A DNA stretch of 64,000 bases from assembly GCA_963725035.1 (NCBI GenBank), contig CAVRWX010000018.1:310001-374000 (forward strand). The letters run 5' to 3'. The position numbers were made by a program, and so were the translations under genes. The DNA is from JALZKA01 sp963725035. GTDB lineage: Bacteria; Actinomycetota; Thermoleophilia; Solirubrobacterales; 70-9. Positions 55,586 to 63,280 of the stretch are shown piece by piece. Below the pieces are notes generated by a model. That model made no database searches. It had not been told where the DNA came from and saw only the letters and a list, made by a program, of their open reading frames with translations. Numbering within the stretch: position 1 is the stretch's first letter; the number at the start of each line of letters is the position of its first letter.

Positions 55586-57021
55586 CCCGGCTTGGAGACC
55601 TGGCCGGCGGGCTTCTTCTGCTTGCTCTTCGCCTTCCCCTCGGCCGGAGCCAGGGCCTTGAGCTCGGCGAGCGACTCGGTGAGGTCGTGGGCGAGCGAGT
55701 CGAGGTCGGGCATCGCCTCGTAGTCGCCGATGAGGCCGAAGTTGACCTGGCCGTTGTAGCTCATGATTCCGAAGCACACTGCCTGGCGCTTGGCGAGCGG
55801 GACCATCGGATACATGGCCTCGAGCTCGCGCCCCATGAGGTAGAGCGGGAACTGCGGCCCGGGGACGTTGGTCACGACCATGTTGAAGAAGCGCTGGCGC
55901 GACTGAAGCCGGCCCGCCTGGCTGAGGATCGTTGGGGGAGCGAAGTCGGCGAGCTCGGTCAGAAGCGTCGCGCCGACGGCCTGCTTTGACTCCTTGAGAT
56001 CGCCCATGCCCGCTGATACGGCGCGCAGTCGCTCGGCTGGATCCTCGATGCCGACGGGGAGCGTCGCGTTCATCATGCTGACTTTGTTGCCGAGGTCGCC
56101 ACGCTGGTCGGCCTCACGGACGCTGATGGGGATCATCGCCTTGAGCTCGAGGTCGGTCGTCGCGTGCCCACGTGCGCGAAGGAAGCGCCCGAGCGCACCT
56201 GTCACCGCCGCGAGCACAACGTCGTTCACGGTGCCGCCGACCGTGTTCTTGATGCGCTTGTAGTCGTCGAGGTCACCGCGCACCCAGGCAAAGCGCCGGT
56301 AGGGGCTGATCTCGACGTTGAAGGGCGAGTCAGGCGCCGCGACGCCCGCGCGCGCGAGCGCGCCGACTGACTCGAGGCCGCCCAGGAGCGCCCCTGCCAT
56401 GCGGCGCGGCCGGCGAAAGACCGCCCGCACCCCGCGCAAAGCCTCGGCTGGCGTCGTCGCACGCTCAGCGAGGGCGCGGCCCAGGACCTCCGCGTCTGTG
56501 GGCTCGGGCCCGGGAACCCAGTCCTCCGGGGTAGGGGAGGGGGCGTCGGACTTCGTGTCGAAGAGGACCGTCGTTATGTCAACCCCAGAGACGCCGTCGA
56601 TCAGGCAGTGGTGGCTCTTGGTGACGATCCCGAAGCGCCCGCCGTCGAGGCCGTCGACCAGCCACATCTCCCACATCGGCTTCGAGCGATCCAGGCGCTG
56701 AGAGAAGATGCGCGCCGCCAGCGTGCGGAGCTGCTGCTCGGAGCCCGGCTCGGGCAGCGCCGTGTGGCGGACGTGGTAGTCCATGTTGAAGTGCGGGTCG
56801 TCGATCCAGATCGGCCGACCCTGGCCGTAGGGGACGAACTTCAGCTTCTGGCGGAAGCGGGGTACCAGGTGGAGCCTGGAGAGGATGTGCTCGCGTAGCT
56901 CCTCGATCTCGGGCGCCGGGCCCTCGAACACAGTCGTTGATGCGACGTGCATGTGGGCGGGGCCGTCCTCCAGGTGGAGGAACGAAGAGTCGAGGCCGGT
57001 CAGGCGGTCGCCGGATGCCAT
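55582..57021 (-). CDS. Wax ester synthase / diacylglycerol acyltransferase (WS/DGAT)
   Basis: 479 residues beginning MASGDRLTGLDSSFLHLED. The catalytic HHxxxDG motif is KSHHCLIDGVSGVDI (about residues 135-145); PMWEMWLVDGLDGGRFG precedes it and the C-terminal NVPGPQFPLYLMG is the usual WS/DGAT end motif. It would esterify acyl-CoA with diacylglycerol or fatty alcohol for storage lipid. A start at 57090 is possible but would run through the divergent regulatory region; ATG 57021 is preferred. Coupled with the GNAT gene downstream. Confidence 0.92.
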   Translation of the reverse strand: MASGDRLTGLDSSFLHLEDGPAHMHVASTTVFEGPAPEIEELREHILSRLHLVPRFRQKLKFVPYGQGRPIWIDDPHFNMDYHVRHTALPEPGSEQQLRTLAARIFSQRLDRSKPMWEMWLVDGLDGGRFGIVTKSHHCLIDGVSGVDITTVLFDTKSDAPSPTPEDWVPGPEPTDAEVLGRALAERATTPAEALRGVRAVFRRPRRMAGALLGGLESVGALARAGVAAPDSPFNVEISPYRRFAWVRGDLDDYKRIKNTVGGTVNDVVLAAVTGALGRFLRARGHATTDLELKAMIPISVREADQRGDLGNKVSMMNATLPVGIEDPAERLRAVSAGMGDLKESKQAVGATLLTELADFAPPTILSQAGRLQSRQRFFNMVVTNVPGPQFPLYLMGRELEAMYPMVPLAKRQAVCFGIMSYNGQVNFGLIGDYEAMPDLDSLAHDLTESLAELKALAPAEGKAKSKQKKPAGQVSKPG

Positions 57022-57070
57022 GCGTTCATCCTGCCACAGATGGAGCTGAACGTAATGTTGCGGAATTGTT

Positions 57071-57095
57071 AGCAGTGTGACTGCTGTCACTCACA
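57071..57095. promoter_or_regulatory. Candidate operator in the divergent WS/DGAT - RlpA-like promoter region
   Basis: AGCAGT-GTG-ACTGCT (57071-57085) and GTGAC-TGCT-GTCAC (57077-57090) are nested perfect inverted repeats in the 104-base space between two divergently transcribed genes. TGTGA and TCACA half-sites (57076-57095) also occur but 10 bases apart, not the 6 of a CRP site. The regulator is unknown. Confidence 0.45.
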
Positions 57096-57125
57096 GAACG
57101 TATGTTCGCCCTACCGTCGTCCGCC

Positions 57126-58064
57126 ATGAGAAAAAGACGACGAAACCGGCGCAGGCGCGCATTTGCGCTTGCATTCCTGCCGGCAATGATGATTCCAATG
57201 GGGTGGGGCAGTGCCTCGCCCGCAGCCGACGACCGCAGGGCGACCGTTGATGCGCCTGCTTCTGTTCGGATCGGCAACGCAACGACCCTCAAGGGCGAGT
57301 TCCCGGACGCCGAAGACGCCGAGGTCGCGATCCTCAGCCGCGCGGCCGGCGACAACGGCTACAAGCGCGTAGGCACTGCCCGCACAGGGGCCGGAGGCCG
57401 CTGGTCGGCCCGCGTGAAGCCGCGCCGCACCGGCGATTGGCGCGCACGACTGGTCGCGCCGCCCACCGGTGACGCGCTCGCGGATGCGCCCGTGCCGGAC
57501 TCCGAGTCCGACACCGAGCTCATCCGGGTCCGCTCGGTGACGAAGGTTGCGCCGTCGAAGCGCGACGTCGTTGCCGGGACGAACGTCGAGATTCGCGGCC
57601 GGGTTGCCCCGGCTGGCCAGCGTGACGTTGTCGTCCAGGTCGGCGGGCAGACCAAGCGCGCCCATGCCGACAAGAACGGTCGCTTCAAGATCGACTGGAA
57701 GGCTCCCGGCGCCGGCAACTACAACGTCCGTGCGACCGCGAAGCGGAACAAGCACGCGAGCGGCTCGAAGGACTCGGGCGGCCACGTCACCGCGTATCGC
57801 TACGCGCAGGCGTCCTGGTACGGCCCGGGTCTCTACGGGAACCGCACGGCGTGCGGCCGGACGCTCAGGTCGTCGACGCGAGGGGTTGCGCACAAGTCGC
57901 TTCCCTGCGGGACCAAGCTCTCGATCCGCCATGGGTCGAACGAGGTCCACGTCACGGTCATCGACCGTGGCCCTTATGTCGGCAACCGTGAGTTCGATCT
58001 GACCGAGGCGACTCGGAACGACCTGGGCTTCGGCTCAACCGGCCAGATCCTCGTCTCTAAGTAG
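57126..58064 (+). CDS. Secreted RlpA-like double-psi beta-barrel protein
   Basis: 312 residues. A very basic N-terminus (MRKRRRNRRRRAF) and hydrophobic signal segment are followed by two Ig-like or Big-like beta domains (about 40-125 and 140-215; DVVAGTNVEIRGRVAPAGQR) and a C-terminal RlpA-type barrel: AQASWYGPGLYGNRTACG, AHKSLPCGTKLSIRHG, VTVIDRGPYVGNREFDLTEA. RlpA proteins cleave naked glycan strands at division septa. The catalytic Asp region IDRGPY is present; the TASG motif reads TACG. Cysteines in the barrel may form a disulfide. Confidence 0.87.
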   Translation: MRKRRRNRRRRAFALAFLPAMMIPMGWGSASPAADDRRATVDAPASVRIGNATTLKGEFPDAEDAEVAILSRAAGDNGYKRVGTARTGAGGRWSARVKPRRTGDWRARLVAPPTGDALADAPVPDSESDTELIRVRSVTKVAPSKRDVVAGTNVEIRGRVAPAGQRDVVVQVGGQTKRAHADKNGRFKIDWKAPGAGNYNVRATAKRNKHASGSKDSGGHVTAYRYAQASWYGPGLYGNRTACGRTLRSSTRGVAHKSLPCGTKLSIRHGSNEVHVTVIDRGPYVGNREFDLTEATRNDLGFGSTGQILVSK

Positions 58065-58093
58065 GCGCGGGTCGCTACCCACTCCGAACGCAA

Positions 58094-58154
58094 CGACGAG
58101 GCCCTCTTCACCCACGACTAGCAAACGTCTTAGGGTGAAGGGGCCTCGCCGTCG
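58094..58154 (+). terminator. Strong hairpin terminator after the RlpA-like gene
   Basis: AGGCCCTCTTCACCC pairs with GGGTGAAGGGGCCT over about 14 bases, extended by CGACG/CGTCG at the base, 30 bases after the stop. It is followed by TTTAATT a little downstream. It separates the RlpA-like gene from the small gene pair at 58177. Confidence 0.8.
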
Positions 58155-58176
58155 CTGGGTCGCTTTAATTCCACAC

Positions 58177-58479
58177 GTGAGCTCCGAGGCTAAGAATCTC
58201 GAGGCCATTTCCAAGGCCATTGATCAGCACAACTCGAACTGCCCCTATCCGGCGTCCGAGGTGCGGATGAACCCGTTCGAGCTCGAGCGGCTCGGCTGGG
58301 ACTCAATCAGGGGGTTGCCCGTCGTAGGCGATCCGCAGGTCGCCACTGGTCGGTTCAACATCGTCTGCTCGGGCGACGGCGAGGGCGATGAGGAGCTCGA
58401 AGAGGTCGAGGCGATCGGGGAGCCCGTGCGCGTGGGTGCTCCGGAGGCGCCGATCGAGCGCCCCGAATTCCCTGTCTAG
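58177..58479 (+). CDS. Small protein of unknown function
   Basis: 100 residues from GTG 58177 (VSSEAKNLEAISKAID). NCPYPASEVRMNPFELERLGWDS and an acidic C-terminus (DGEGDEELEEVEAIGEPV) are the main features; two cysteines. An ATG at 58135 would run into the terminator stem. It abuts the next gene without a gap, so the two are co-translated. No family recognised. Confidence 0.65.
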   Translation: MSSEAKNLEAISKAIDQHNSNCPYPASEVRMNPFELERLGWDSIRGLPVVGDPQVATGRFNIVCSGDGEGDEELEEVEAIGEPVRVGAPEAPIERPEFPV

Positions 58480-59052
58480 ATGCACCGCGAGTGGGAGTTC
58501 TATCTCCTCGCCCTGGAGCAGTTCGAGGCAGACCTCCGTGATGGATGGGAGCCACCTGAGGACCAGCTCGAGGTGTTCTGGTTCGACTACATCGGCGACG
58601 CCGACGCGCTGGATTCAGACGACGGCGTAGAGACCCTGAAGGGCCTGCAAGCGAGCTGGCCCGAGGTGATCGGTGCGCCACGCCCGCTCGCGGGCCCCGA
58701 GAGCCTCTATCTGCTGAGCCTTGTGTTCTGCCACGGGACTCGCCTCGACGAGGAGCCTGACTGCCGCCATTACGAGTTCGGCGACGAGTCCGATCTCGAG
58801 CTGACCGCCGCCCTGAAGGATGCCGGGCTCTGGGAGCGCCTGACGAGCCGCGAGGTGGCGGGGCTCACGCCGGGCGTGGCAGGCGCCGGGGTTGAAGGAG
58901 AGCCGAGCTTCGGCTGGCTCGCTCGCAACGAGCTCGAGCTGGCGCATCGCCTCCCGGACGTCCCGGGAGCAGCTGAGCTCAAGGACGCAGCGATCGAGGC
59001 CGAGCGCCACGAGCGCGACCTGTTCGCGTTCAGCGCCTTCGGTGCGGACTGA
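58480..59052 (+). CDS. Acidic protein of unknown function
   Basis: 190 residues, strongly acidic, mostly helical: EFYLLALEQFEADLRDGWEP, DQLEVFWFDYIGDADAL and SLYLLSLVFCHGTRLDEEPD. It starts on the base after the stop of the preceding small gene. A segment LARNELELAHRLPDVPGAAELK near the C-terminus may form a coiled coil. No recognised family. Confidence 0.65.
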   Translation: MHREWEFYLLALEQFEADLRDGWEPPEDQLEVFWFDYIGDADALDSDDGVETLKGLQASWPEVIGAPRPLAGPESLYLLSLVFCHGTRLDEEPDCRHYEFGDESDLELTAALKDAGLWERLTSREVAGLTPGVAGAGVEGEPSFGWLARNELELAHRLPDVPGAAELKDAAIEAERHERDLFAFSAFGAD

Positions 59053-59055
59053 GAA

Positions 59056-59787
59056 TCAGAGGTTCAGGCCCAGCTCGTTGGTGAGGCGCTGGGCCCAGTT
59101 GTTGAGCTCGGTGAAGCCGCCGCTCAGGATCAGGACCCCCATCGCGATCAGGATCGCGCCGCCCGTCGCAGTGATGGCGCGGTAGTGGCGCTTGACGATG
59201 TCGAACGCCGACGTCGCACGCGAGTACGCGATCGCGGTGAGCAGGAACGGGACCGCCAGCCCAAGTGAGTACACGGCCAGGAGGAAGGCGCCGTGGGCGG
59301 GCTCCCCGTTGACGCCCGCCAGCGTGAGGATGCCGCCCAGTGCGGGCCCGACGCAAGGCGTCCAGGCGATCGAGAACGCCGCGCCCGCGACGATCGGCCC
59401 GCCCTTGCCGGCGCGCTCCATCAACGCGTCCACCCGCCATTCGCGGTTGAGCTGGTCCACGTACATCGCCGCGATGAAGAGGACTCCCATCACGATCAGA
59501 AGCACCGCGCCGATGTTGCTCAGCGTGTCCTGGTTCTCGCGCAGGGAACTGCCGACCTGGGTAGCCGCCAGGCCGAGCAGGACGAAGATGGCGGAAAACG
59601 ACGCGATAAAGAGGAGGCTGGGCACGAGGATGCGGCGCCAGTCCTCGTCTCCGAGCTCGTTCGGGCTGACACCCGTGATCACCGATAGGTAGCCGGGCAC
59701 CAGCGGCAGAACGCATGGGGAGAGGAACGACACCAGCCCCGCGATGAACGCGACGGGAACGTCGGCGCCATTGATGGGGTCGCCCAT
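59056..59787 (-). CDS. ccdA: CcdA-type cytochrome c biogenesis / thiol-disulfide transport protein
   Basis: 243 residues with six predicted helices. Both reactive cysteines are present: SFLSPCVLPLVPGYLSVITG (helix 1, Cys about 20) and FSIAWTPCVGPALGGILTLAG (helix 4). It carries electrons from cytoplasmic thioredoxin to extracytoplasmic thiol pathways. The thioredoxin-TPR gene lies 6 bases upstream in the same direction and is a plausible electron donor or chaperone partner. Confidence 0.93.
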   Translation of the reverse strand: MGDPINGADVPVAFIAGLVSFLSPCVLPLVPGYLSVITGVSPNELGDEDWRRILVPSLLFIASFSAIFVLLGLAATQVGSSLRENQDTLSNIGAVLLIVMGVLFIAAMYVDQLNREWRVDALMERAGKGGPIVAGAAFSIAWTPCVGPALGGILTLAGVNGEPAHGAFLLAVYSLGLAVPFLLTAIAYSRATSAFDIVKRHYRAITATGGAILIAMGVLILSGGFTELNNWAQRLTNELGLNL

Positions 59788-59793
59788 GTGCCC

Positions 59794-60564
59794 TTAGTTG
59801 AGGACCGCTGCCAGGCGGCGGCGATGCTCGACCGCAAGCGGATCGTCGCCCAGCTCGGTGAAGATCGCGACCATGATCCGCCGCACGAGGTCGCGGCGCT
59901 CCGGATCGGGCTCCGAGGCGATGATCTCCTGGAAGAGCTCGAGCGCCTGCGCGACGTCGCCCTCTGTCCAGGCGGCGATCGCCGTCTGCGCATCGGACTG
60001 TCCGTCGCCGTTCTGGAGGCCTGAATCGCGTTCCTCGAGCTCGATGCGGGCGAGCAACCCGCGGGCCGCGAAGTCGGATCCGGCCTTGTCGACCAGAAGT
60101 GCCCTGGCTTCGGCGATCTCGCCGCGAGCCAGGAGGATGCGCGCGAGGCCGATGGCTGCCACGGAGTGATTGGGATCGGCTTCAAGCGCTGCGCGGAGCG
60201 ATGCTTCGTCCCCCGACTTGGCGAGCACGTCGGCCTCGGAGGGGAGGAGGGTGTCGAGGAATGCGGAGATCTGCGCAGGGGGAAGGGCGCCCGTGAACTG
60301 ACCGACGATCTTGGCGTCGCGAAAGGCGCGGACATCAGGAATCCCCCGGATGCCGAAGGCCTGGGCAAGCATCGGGTTCGCGTCGACGTCGACCTTCGCC
60401 AACTCGATCTGGCCGTCGCGCTTTAAGACCTCCGCCTCGATCGCAGGCCCCAGCACGCGGCACGGGCCACACCATTCGGCCCAGAAATCGACCACCACGG
60501 GGACCTCCCGCGAGCGCTCGACCACCTTTGCCTCGAAATCCGCCTCCGTGACGTTTGCGATCAC
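59794..60564 (-). CDS. Thioredoxin-like protein with C-terminal TPR domain (CnoX/YbbN-like)
   Basis: 256 residues. The thioredoxin domain holds VVVDFWAEWCGPCRVLGP (WCGPC, about residues 30-34) and GIRGIPDVRAFRD (cis-Pro; Pro about 77). The C-terminal 130 residues are helical repeats (LAKSGDEASLRAALEADPNHS, AIGLARILLARGEIAEARALL), as in CnoX chaperedoxins, which usually lack one Cys; here both are present. GTG start at 60564. Cytosolic. Upstream of ccdA. Confidence 0.9.
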   Translation of the reverse strand: MIANVTEADFEAKVVERSREVPVVVDFWAEWCGPCRVLGPAIEAEVLKRDGQIELAKVDVDANPMLAQAFGIRGIPDVRAFRDAKIVGQFTGALPPAQISAFLDTLLPSEADVLAKSGDEASLRAALEADPNHSVAAIGLARILLARGEIAEARALLVDKAGSDFAARGLLARIELEERDSGLQNGDGQSDAQTAIAAWTEGDVAQALELFQEIIASEPDPERRDLVRRIMVAIFTELGDDPLAVEHRRRLAAVLN

Positions 60565-60622
60565 AAAACGAGCGTACCCAGGCCCAGGGCTTGTGACCTG
60601 GCATTGTGGGCAGCAGATATCT

Positions 60623-61171
60623 GTGGCTGACGAATCCCTACGCGGCAAGCTCCTCATCGCCTCGCCCGCCCTGGTGGACCCCAATTTCGCGCGCTCGGTC
60701 GTGCTCATGACCGAGCACTCGGAAGAGGGCGCGATGGGCATCGTCCTCAACCGCCCAGGCGACGTGGCGGCACGCGAGTTGATGCCGGCGCTCGAGGAGA
60801 TCGCGGACGACGACCCGCTCTTCATCGGCGGACCCGTCCAGCCGCAGGCGGTCGTCCTCCTGGCCGAATTCGCGGACCCGGCCGCGGCGGCCTGGATCGT
60901 CGTCGCGGATGTCGGCCTGGCATCTGCCGACACCGATCTTGACGAGTTGGGAGACGCCGTCAGGCGCGGGCGCTTCTATGCCGGGTACTCGGGATGGGGC
61001 CCGGGCCAGCTCGAGATGGAGATCGAGATCGACTCGTGGATCGTCGAGCCGCCGCTTCCCGCGGAGCTCTTCCCGGACGACCCGGAGTCGCTCTGGAGCG
61101 ACGTGCTCAAGCGAAAGGGTGGTTCCTACGCTCTTATCTCCCGAATGCCTGACGACCCGAGCATGAACTGA
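60623..61171 (+). CDS. YqgE/AlgH family protein
   Basis: 182 residues, DUF179: SLRGKLLIASPALVDPNFARSV, VLMTEHSEEGAMGIVLNRP, PLFIGGPVQPQAVVLL and RRGRFYAGYSGWGPGQLEMEI. Function of the family is poorly known. GTG start at 60623; in-frame upstream codons lie over the divergent thioredoxin gene and are rejected. Confidence 0.9.
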   Translation: MADESLRGKLLIASPALVDPNFARSVVLMTEHSEEGAMGIVLNRPGDVAARELMPALEEIADDDPLFIGGPVQPQAVVLLAEFADPAAAAWIVVADVGLASADTDLDELGDAVRRGRFYAGYSGWGPGQLEMEIEIDSWIVEPPLPAELFPDDPESLWSDVLKRKGGSYALISRMPDDPSMN

Positions 61172-61176
61172 CGCGC

Positions 61177-61862
61177 TTGCCCGAGCTTCAAGAGATCTTG
61201 CCCGGCCTCCACCGGTGGACCGCCGACGTGCCCGATTGGACGCCCGACCAGGGCGGACCGGAGGGTTGGGCTCAGGAGGTCGCGTGCGTCGCGTGGGAGG
61301 GGGAGGGCACCCTCGTTCTTGTGGACCCGCTCGTAGACGAGGGCGACTGGGGTGCGCTCGACGCGCTCGTCAAGCGCCATGGCGAACCGGTTGCGGTGGT
61401 CGTGACGTGTCCGTGGCACGTGCGCTCGGCCGGGGAGGCGGTCGAGCGTTATGTGAACTCGCCGGGGATCGAGGTCTGGGCGCACTACCGTCGCGGTGAG
61501 GGACACGGAGCGCATCGCCTTCGACGTGGCGAACGTGGTCTCAGAGAGCGCGCAGGTCTGCCCCGGGCGTCGACGTGATCGCCACGGATACCGGAAACGG
61601 CGAGCTCACGGTCTGGATCGAGGAGATCGGCGCGATCGTGGCCGCGGACGTCCTGCTCGGCGCTGAGGGCGAGCGCTCGGAGCCGCTCCGCGTCTGCCCG
61701 GAGGCCTGGCTGGAGGAGGCCAACGACGTCGAGACGGTGAAGGCCGCGCTCAGACCTCTCCTGGAGCGCGGCGTCGCCGCAATCGTGCCGCTTCACGGCG
61801 CTCCGGTGCTCAACGACGCGCGTGAAGCGCTGCGACGTGCACTCGCCGGAGAAGGGTCCTGA
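61177..61862 (+). CDS. Degenerate metallo-beta-lactamase-fold protein (frameshifted)
   Basis: The first 110 residues (MPELQEILPGLHRWTADVPDW; GTLVLVDPLVDEGDWGALDAL; VAVVVTCPWHVRSAGEAVERY) resemble an MBL-fold subgroup in which the HxHxDH motif is lost (CPWHVRS). From about 61490 the frame moves to DTERIAFDVANVVSESAQ and, after about 61560, to VDVIATDTGNGELTVWIEEI and AADVLLGAEGERS. Two indels would restore one 225-residue protein ending at 61862. TTG start at 61177, 5 bases after the YqgE stop. Confidence 0.65.
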
Positions 61863-61877
61863 GCTACATTCAACGTC

Positions 61878-63280
61878 GTGAAGCGCAGGGTGGCGTTTGT
61901 CAGCGGGGTGGTTGCACTTGCATGCGGGGCGCTTACCGCTGCGCCCGCAGGGGCCGCAGAGCTCGTCTCGATTCCCTCCAAGGGACCGGGTCCCGCAGAG
62001 CTCGATCAGGTCTGGGTCAACAAGATCGGACCCGACGACGCAAAGCGCGTGCTCGTCCTCATGCCGGGCACGTCCGGCGGCGCCGGCAACTTCTCGCTGG
62101 TCGGCCGCGACATCGTCAAGCGCGTTCCGAACCTCGCCGTCTGGGCGATCGACCGCCGCAGCCGCCCACTCGAGGACACGCATGTCTTCGAGCAGCTCGA
62201 CGCCGGAGACGTGACCCTCCAGGAGGCATTCGACCACTACCTCGGCTGGCTCACCAACGGCGGCGCTGCCGGCCGACCATTACGAGTTCCTGGACGCAGA
62301 CGACCACTCCGTACGCCCGCGACTGGGGCATGAAGACCGCGCTCAACGACGCGCGCGCTGTGATCAAGGAAGCGAGAGGGCCGAAGAAGAAGACCGAGGT
62401 CTGGCTCGGGGGACACTCCCTCGGCGCGTCGCTTACCGCCGCGTACGCCGCCTGGGACTTCGACGGCAAGCCCGGATTCAAGGACGTCGAGGGTCTCGTC
62501 CTGATCGACGGTGGGCTGCTTGGAAGCTTTGACGGATTCACCCTGGAGGAGGCCCAGGACGCGATCGAAGCCCTCGAGACTTCGAACCCGTTCTCGGACC
62601 TGCTCGGTATCGGAATCCCCGAGTCGGCGGGCCTCTTCGCCGAGATCGGCGGCTACTTCGCGCGACAGGACCCGACGGGCTCGGCCGCGCCGCTCCAGGA
62701 CTTCGCGTTCCTGCCCGCCGCCTTCGACCCAGGTTTCCCGGTTACGAACGAAGCGTTGTTCGGCTACGCGTTCGACCGGGACACCTCACCGCAGTCCCTG
62801 CGCCTGCTCCACGCGAACATGGGCGCGGTCGATCCCTATGTCGAGGGCGAGATCAGCGGCTGGACGGACGGCGGCATCACGCCGGTCAGCCGGATGGCGA
62901 AGATGTTCGGCGACGAGCCTGTCAACTCGGTCGAGTGGTTCTTCCCGAAGCGCCTCTCAATCGACACGAACGGCGCCAACGCGATGGAGCAGAACGACGT
63001 CGCCGACTTCCTGGGGCTGCGCCTGGAGCACACCGACGACATCGACGTCCCGATCTACGCCTTCCAGACCGATCTCACGAACGGCGGCGTCCTCGAAGGC
63101 GCTCAGAACCTCGTGGATCGCGCCAAGACGAAGGAAAAAGACGCGAAACTCGTCGAGGGAGCCCCGGAACAGAGCCACCTGGACCCGCTCACCGCCTCAC
63201 CGGACCAGAACAAGTTCCTGAAGACGGTCGTGAAGTTCCTGAAGCGACTGAGCGACGACGCCGCGGTGCCGCTGCCTCGC
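61878..63280 (+). CDS. Secreted alpha/beta hydrolase-like protein (frameshifted)
   Basis: Signal peptide VAFVSGVVALACGALTAAPA at the start (GTG 61878), then RVLVLMPGTSGGAGNFSLVGRD for the first strand and oxyanion region. Between 62265 and 62315 the frame changes twice (ADHYEFLDADDHS then YARDWGMKTALNDARAVI). The nucleophile elbow is GHSLGASLTAAYAAW and the C-terminal His is in APEQSHLDPLTASPDQ. The frame then has no stop before the ATG of the next gene at 63281. Either a stop was lost by an indel near 63245 or the two are fused; the natural end near FLKTVVKFLK suggests the former. Confidence 0.7.

Noticed and set aside
57076..57095. CRP site from TGTGA and TCACA half-sites
   Set aside because: The half-sites are 10 bases apart instead of 6; retained only as a generic palindrome.
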